A DNA stretch of 9,376 bases from Eubacteriales bacterium (GTDB lineage Bacteria > Bacillota > Clostridia > Christensenellales > CAG-138). The stretch's first letter is position 1, and the number at the start of each line of letters is the position of its first letter. The DNA lies in NCBI GenBank assembly GCA_030695285.1, contig JAUYTF010000083.1:1-9376 (forward strand), read 5' to 3'. Under the pieces are notes generated by a model. The model was not told the DNA's origin. It saw only the letters and a program-made list of their open reading frames with translations, and searched no databases. The position numbers were made by a program, and so were the translations under genes. This document shows positions 7,701 to 9,376 of this stretch, in pieces.

Positions 7701-9376
7701 GCGATGGGTATGGGCGACCTGCTCGAAGCGTCTACGTTGGACGACGCGTTGGTGGAGCTAATCGGCGACATCGTGGGAACCGCGGTGAACACGCTCTTAA
7801 GCGGAACGGGTCTGGAAGGACTCGTTTCCAACGATATCGAAACCAAGATCCAATCCAAGCTTGCAACGCTCGGCGTTGAGCTAACCGACGCGGTCAAGAC
7901 GCAGGTGTCGGCCGCGATTCTGGAGATTGTTCTCGCAAAAATAAAGGAAATCGTCACCCCGGGCTCGTCCACGCCACCGACGCTGTCGTTTGGAGACGTG
8001 GTCAATCGGGTTGCCACCAACATCGCAAACGAAGTGTTTGACGGCGTGGTAGACATCACAAAACTCAAAGAGTTCTTTAAAAACGGCGTTGCTACACAGC
8101 TCAAGACAAAACTGACGCAGATTCTCAAGGACGCGGGCAAGGCGCTGACCACCACGGCGCTTGATGCGCTTTCCGGCTGGCTCGACCTGCCCATTGAGCG
8201 GATTGATCTCGGACCGGGGCATGAGTTCACGACACAGGCCGTTGCTGGAGCGGGCGCTTCGAATGTAGGCATTGCGGGCAGCGCGGCGGTTGCGATCATC
8301 ACCGGCAACACAAGCGCATATCTCTTGGGCGTGACGAACCGTACGCAGTATCCCGTTATAGTATCGGGCGAAACGGAGATAGACGCATACGCGCGCCAGA
8401 AGATCAGCACGGTCGCATCTTCGGCAGTCGGCAGCGACGGCATGGCGGATAAAAACCTGACTGCGGGCGGCAGCGGCGACACCGGCGACGGGAGCAGCGC
8501 TGGCAGCCAGTACGGCACGAGTACGCAGGGACAGTTCATCATCGGTTCCATGCAAAACGGTAAGGTCACCGTCAGCGGCAACAGCCTGACGGTCACGCCG
8601 GACGAAGGCTATCGAATCAGCGGCGCGCTCAAAGCGGTGCGCAGCGACACGGGTAAAGAGATCACCCTTACCGACAACGGCGACGGCAATTATACCTACA
8701 CCGCACCGACCGGCAGCGATGCGCTGGCAGCGGACGCGAGCATCACCATCAGCGCCCTGTTTGAGGAAGACCTCAAGACGGTCGCTCTCACTACGTCCAC
8801 AAACGGAACGCTTTCTGTGAGCGATCTGACCAAGGCGGCAGCGGCGAGCGCGCGGATGGGTGAGCGGCTGCTGGTGACGGCGAAGGCCGCTGAGGGATAT
8901 ATCCTCGATAAACTCGAATACACCTACACCGTGGAAGGATCTGCAACGCCGACCACCAAGCAAATCGTCTCTGTGGAAGACAAGGCAAGCGGCGTTTATA
9001 CGTTCTATATGCCGGATGCGGCCATCACCGTTTCTGCTGTGTTCCGCGCGCTAGCCGCGGGCGAAACCCCGCCGACGCAGACAAGCAACACGACCAGCAG
9101 CGGAAAGAGCGTCGGCGTCGGCGCATCCTTCTCGCTGAACATCGCAACCTTCGATGTCGTGGCTGAGATCGGCGCAAACCGCAGCGTGAGAGCAGGAACA
9201 CTCTCTGTGAGCGCAAACGGGCGGCATGACATACAGACCGTCGCCGTCTCCGGCTCAGACCCGCTCTCCGGCACGGACAATACCACAAGCAGCACGACCA
9301 CCGACACCGGCAAGGCCAAGGACATTGCTCTTGATGCTTCCGCAGCAGTCGGGCTCGTATATAATACAATCGTTGC
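1740..9376 (+). CDS. Giant secreted modular beta-strand-repeat surface protein, putative adhesin (3' end outside window)
   Basis: The frame is open from 1635 to the right edge with no stop, giving at least 2,545 residues from ATG 1740. The N-terminus MRSAFIGFVALFVFLGLRGV ending in ALA before EGS is a signal peptide, so the protein is exported. Residues 24-140 are acidic and Thr/Val-rich. A pectin-lyase-like stretch follows (AIQKAID, then VNVSAGTYNGNITI), then three RTX-like nonapeptides (residues 278-342). About 16 beta-strand repeat units start near residue 513, separated by two clusters of InlB/PF18998-like modules (residues about 824-1490 and 2264-2436), a Ser/Glu-rich linker (1779-1811) and a helix-rich insert (1968-2151). 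I counted only about five Cys and two Trp, usual for extracellular fibrous proteins. Alternative starts are TTG 1728, GTG 1659, or ATG 1693 with a frame change; none has a strong ribosome site. The anchor is unknown because the C-terminus is missing. Adhesion is inferred from architecture; no enzymatic domain was recognised. Confidence 0.8.
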   Translation, partial: MRSAFIGFVALFVFLGLRGVALAEGSDTSSGAGDVTTTVPLVAPDGETTVIEHTTSGSSANDLDGIDPDEEERTFTNDIPSVTTTTVETLDEGGAVTDTTVTNTLSDTGESVELDDPTVVTADNTIVTEADGTRTTVTVSDSENAIQKAIDKVLAAITIDSLSATVNVSAGTYNGNITISANSNVAENFILYILAEDSYEAPVAGELIDQTTIGTQSVGAAFVNGDVCIDGINVVMAGLYLSLEKIVSAKNSQLSIYGTEKDDTISVKLEGDSSAMIYGGPGNDTLSVSGAGGATDDASRGTLTLSGGAGDDRIIVDASLAGNASQATLSGGDGIDQLHLSGTLKQGGSSTAGLDAFGNPTIALQTESDSVLQFALSGIEHYTDALKNKARVTITSADIADYSFTASQPFVDYVLAASDLPSGTDTLIISGNGFLASLIIEGDSYTVYDLDASGLNITLNGKQITIDGTLRGANLILNAADDDVTLSVSVDDLGVDPDSIEQLGIDGETSADISIFDIVSTALISITQSAHLIASGSVSLSASTSQTHPLIPLVGAGCNMVNVKVGSATVTILGQITSGGNVDVSAKTTITAEASNATLAQFFVPLAVGVMVANAEVTLGENAAITAAGSVSMLSQTDVTLKVRSTAGKLPISLAVSVVVTDSHVNVLGDIVSQAGSISANAIGNATVTTTASNKAPAATATTSSAGTNSTGGTGGTTASGNSFGGFFAISVVLQNVDASVRAAASLSAYKNISIDSSAKERVATTATSADPVKEGASSGSSQSTSGVLGIVKSLFSTVTTALTGKAKDAFTKGTDSVNSVDGYAITAEPCQHGAIVTPAKVKAGETATVKVTPDEGYVLEGLTYTYLPAGQSAYVTRSVNILGSTNSYTFEMPTAAVTITAVLREQTAQDPDPSTGNLFDEDGDDGTGVEDVINNGAAGSEENDQVQTPEDTGDAYAITISPGLVNGALVIDAQRADAGVQIVITINPSANYQLKADTLKATTQLEGRTSIQTISKSAAGQYLLTMPAGDVTLSAEFEAVPAGTTPTTGSGKPSSSSIQATGALAISVSQNKNNAYIDTTGTVTAGGALSIHATALTQNTLTADGSPVGTAVGAALDPTSPEAAPQDEPDEVTQEQTKQTSDGRPIVIDMTINGTVSFVSFNTTDGKAAFQLAVRQGYKLTDGTLKFRYTDPISGTETQGDLIAGSGDNYYFVIPSALQVDTPIHINATFEAERYNITYSSADVSGAANAKKGDTVSLTVAAQAGKTASVLITGAAVSESGGAYSFVMPGQDVTVSVTYADKASVLELIDDALTYLTPSDTHVNEGETITFTLKPEAVSSGKQFTIAVKLYYFDIVADEYVEDTDVTIQVTDNSFVAPADLGPNIKLVVTATATNKAHAITVNTPTNGTISAPAYANGGETITITVTPAAGFKLKPDSLKIKTVEASVDATITVTADANGVYTHKLPVPVGGESAPMNIVIWGEFVKDPNYTGETTSTAKKKSFSLGVGIAVAVVTHQNYAYIKNGTISANSLSLSATSGSDTEKLIFSAESKAGYSQGDFGIAGAITVQVVSAKTKALIGQDAVITLGEGGTLRVISESYESSKTIAKSVSTGTAARLGVGAGIAVGVFGIDVISCVADNAAISVLNNAALKNVTVSAAHDNTEALSAEAGSSGGISITPVLALLISGAHVEATLGTSAQLLNATEDVSISAKSNCAREMAANASAAGGSVGVGASFSISVLNDSATAALRRSMHARTVKIIAVSRSSLKSTSRAGSQGASSKSSSSSTSTESTSSEGEEGEADQQADKGISGGANLAGKTGSSNVNSSAIGNLSTNRQTAQTSEGNVQVAAGFNLNIMANRAEAVISGGATVTAYTPTGTPEDVPAGLISVEAYSDTDAAIYANASATKAKIGVGVAVAINIVSYDTLAHIDDAAISADTLRVLARMYEAAKSTTTQAEGSTSKNIIETLVEQAITEMLHDMADAMGMGDLLEASTLDDALVELIGDIVGTAVNTLLSGTGLEGLVSNDIETKIQSKLATLGVELTDAVKTQVSAAILEIVLAKIKEIVTPGSSTPPTLSFGDVVNRVATNIANEVFDGVVDITKLKEFFKNGVATQLKTKLTQILKDAGKALTTTALDALSGWLDLPIERIDLGPGHEFTTQAVAGAGASNVGIAGSAAVAIITGNTSAYLLGVTNRTQYPVIVSGETEIDAYARQKISTVASSAVGSDGMADKNLTAGGSGDTGDGSSAGSQYGTSTQGQFIIGSMQNGKVTVSGNSLTVTPDEGYRISGALKAVRSDTGKEITLTDNGDGNYTYTAPTGSDALAADASITISALFEEDLKTVALTTSTNGTLSVSDLTKAAAASARMGERLLVTAKAAEGYILDKLEYTYTVEGSATPTTKQIVSVEDKASGVYTFYMPDAAITVSAVFRALAAGETPPTQTSNTTSSGKSVGVGASFSLNIATFDVVAEIGANRSVRAGTLSVSANGRHDIQTVAVSGSDPLSGTDNTTSSTTTDTGKAKDIALDASAAVGLVYNTIV
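2571..2765 (+). repeat. Three RTX-like Gly/Asp nonapeptides within the giant surface protein
   Basis: The translated segment contains GGPGNDTLS, GGAGDDRII and GGDGIDQLH, each matching the RTX pattern GGxGxDxxx, where the last positions favour hydrophobic residues. In RTX proteins such repeats bind calcium and fold into a beta-roll once outside the cell. Here the three copies are spaced by about 20 residues rather than being strictly tandem, and each is preceded by a strand such as LTLS or ATLS. They may therefore cap turns of a beta-helix rather than form a classical roll. Calcium binding is inferred. Confidence 0.6.
3276..4028 (+). repeat. Beta-strand repeat units 1-5 of the giant surface protein
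   Basis: Five degenerate units begin near 3276, 3396, 3546, 3687 and 3906. Each has a small-residue/hydrophobic strand (for example FVPLAVGVMVANAEVTLG), then an xITAxGSVSxxS-like strand pair, then a Thr/Ser/Ala-rich stretch. The pattern resembles the repeat found in large filamentous adhesins (LktA-like, annotated as beta strand repeat proteins), expected to stack as a beta-solenoid. A Gly/Thr/Ser-rich linker lies between units 4 and 5, and a short helix-like stretch (SGVLGIVKSLFSTVTTALTG) follows unit 5. Confidence 0.6.
4209..6209 (+). repeat. First cluster of InlB/PF18998-like modules in the giant surface protein
   Basis: Modules of about 70-90 residues begin near 4209, 4605, 5178, 5445 and 5937, with one more divergent domain at about 5652-5930. 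The best preserved is the first: ITAEPCQHGAIVTPAKVKAG, then VKVTPDEGYVLEGLTY, then YTFEMPTAAVTITAVL. This follows the divergent InlB B-repeat scheme of GxV, G-x-TVTVTP-x-GY, and a closing FxMPxxxVTVxAxF strand. An acidic DEDGDDG linker separates modules one and two. One beta-strand unit (ATGALAISVSQNKNNAYID, from 4914) is wedged between modules two and three. Such modules usually act as spacers or ligand-binding stalks on Gram-positive surface proteins. Confidence 0.65.
6249..7604 (+). repeat. Beta-strand repeat units 7-13 of the giant surface protein
   Basis: Units begin near 6249, 6423, 6594, 6762, 6933, 7284 and 7479. They share a core of (S/K)xGVGxxxxxxV followed by AxIxxxAxIxAxxLxVxA, as in SFSLGVGIAVAVVTHQNYAY and KIGVGVAVAINIVSYDTLAH. 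A low-complexity Ser/Glu linker (7074-7172) splits the fifth and sixth of these. The repeats are conserved as protein patterns but strongly diverged in DNA, indicating old duplications. Confidence 0.65.
7641..8192 (+). other. Helix-rich insert of about 184 residues inside the beta-repeat array
   Basis: Residues 1968-2151 break the Gly/Ser/Thr beta-repeat composition. They are rich in Leu, Ile, Ala, Glu, Lys and Asp in amphipathic spacing, for example NIIETLVEQAITEMLHDMAD, VKTQVSAAILEIVLAKIKEI and VATQLKTKLTQILKDAGKAL, with one proline-containing break (TPGSSTPPTLSFGD). It follows unit 13 and precedes unit 14 (from 8259). I do not recognise the family. It could be a helical-bundle domain displayed from the beta shaft, or a dimerisation or ligand-binding head. 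Confidence 0.55.
8259..8408 (+). repeat. Beta-strand repeat unit 14 of the giant surface protein
   Basis: The unit reads NVGIAGSAAVAIITGNTSAY, then VIVSGETEIDAYARQ. It matches the core pattern with a slightly longer middle and connects the helical insert to a Gly/Ser/Asp linker (GGSGDTGDGSSAGS) before the second InlB-like cluster. Confidence 0.5.
8529..9047 (+). repeat. Second cluster of two InlB/PF18998-like modules
   Basis: Two modules start near 8529 and 8778. The first has NGKVTV, LTVTPDEGYRISGALK and ASITISALFEE. The second has STNGTLSV, LLVTAKAAEGYILDKLEYTY and YTFYMPDAAITVSAVFR. The TVTPDEGY core of the first agrees with that of the first-cluster module at 4293-4313 in 19 of 21 bases, showing common origin by duplication. 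Confidence 0.7.
9108..9376 (+). repeat. Beta-strand repeat units 15 and 16 (last one cut by the window edge)
   Basis: Unit 15 starts SVGVGASFSLNIATFDVVAE, followed by VRAGTLSVSANG. It closely repeats the unit at 6933 (SVGVGASFSISV). Unit 16 begins near 9321 with DIALDASAAVGLVYNTIV and is truncated by the end of the window, so the array continues beyond it. Confidence 0.6.

Noticed and set aside
7520..8963. Two overlapping minus-strand open frames of about 360 codons (7520-8596 and 7881-8963)
   Set aside because: They overlap each other in different frames and both mirror the + strand gene. Their sequences are low-complexity (Ser/Val/Pro or Arg/Ala/Asp-rich) with no recognisable domains.
2571..9376. 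CRISPR-like or satellite DNA repeats suggested by the repetitive protein
   Set aside because: The repetition is at protein level with strongly diverged DNA and irregular spacing. No regularly spaced identical direct repeats were seen.

Overview
The window looks like part of a bacterial chromosome or metagenomic contig, most likely from an anaerobic Firmicutes (Clostridia-like) organism. This rests on a GGAGG ribosome binding site, a sugar kinase followed by a FucU-type mutarotase, and a huge Gram-positive-style modular surface protein with divergent InlB-type repeats. No marker gene fixes the lineage, so the assignment is an inference.

Region 1 (1-1303, + strand) is the tail of a carbohydrate operon. 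The C-terminal two thirds of a glycerol-kinase-like FGGY kinase enters from the left edge. After 21 bases comes a complete fucU/rbsD-family sugar mutarotase with a strong GGAGG site. One enzyme would interconvert sugar anomers and the other would phosphorylate a sugar or polyol. The true substrate is not settled by the sequence.

Region 2 (1304-1739) is an AT-rich gap with no convincing gene. It holds three inverted repeats: 1317-1353, the nested pair at 1507-1552, and a perfect 9-bp hairpin at 1620-1641. It also holds one doubtful 64-codon reading frame and a short reading frame (1693-1731). That short frame would become the N-terminus of the next protein if a run of seven A's had one more A.

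Region 3 (1740-9376, running off the right edge) is a single uninterrupted reading frame of more than 2,500 codons for a secreted giant modular repeat protein. In order it has a signal peptide, an acidic Thr-rich head, a beta-helix-like segment, and three RTX-like glycine/aspartate nonapeptides. Then come about 16 degenerate beta-strand repeat units, interrupted by two clusters of InlB/PF18998-like modules and by a roughly 180-residue helix-rich insert. The likely role is adhesion or cell-surface interaction. The C-terminus, which would show how it is anchored, lies outside the window. Base composition changes sharply between regions 1-2 and region 3.
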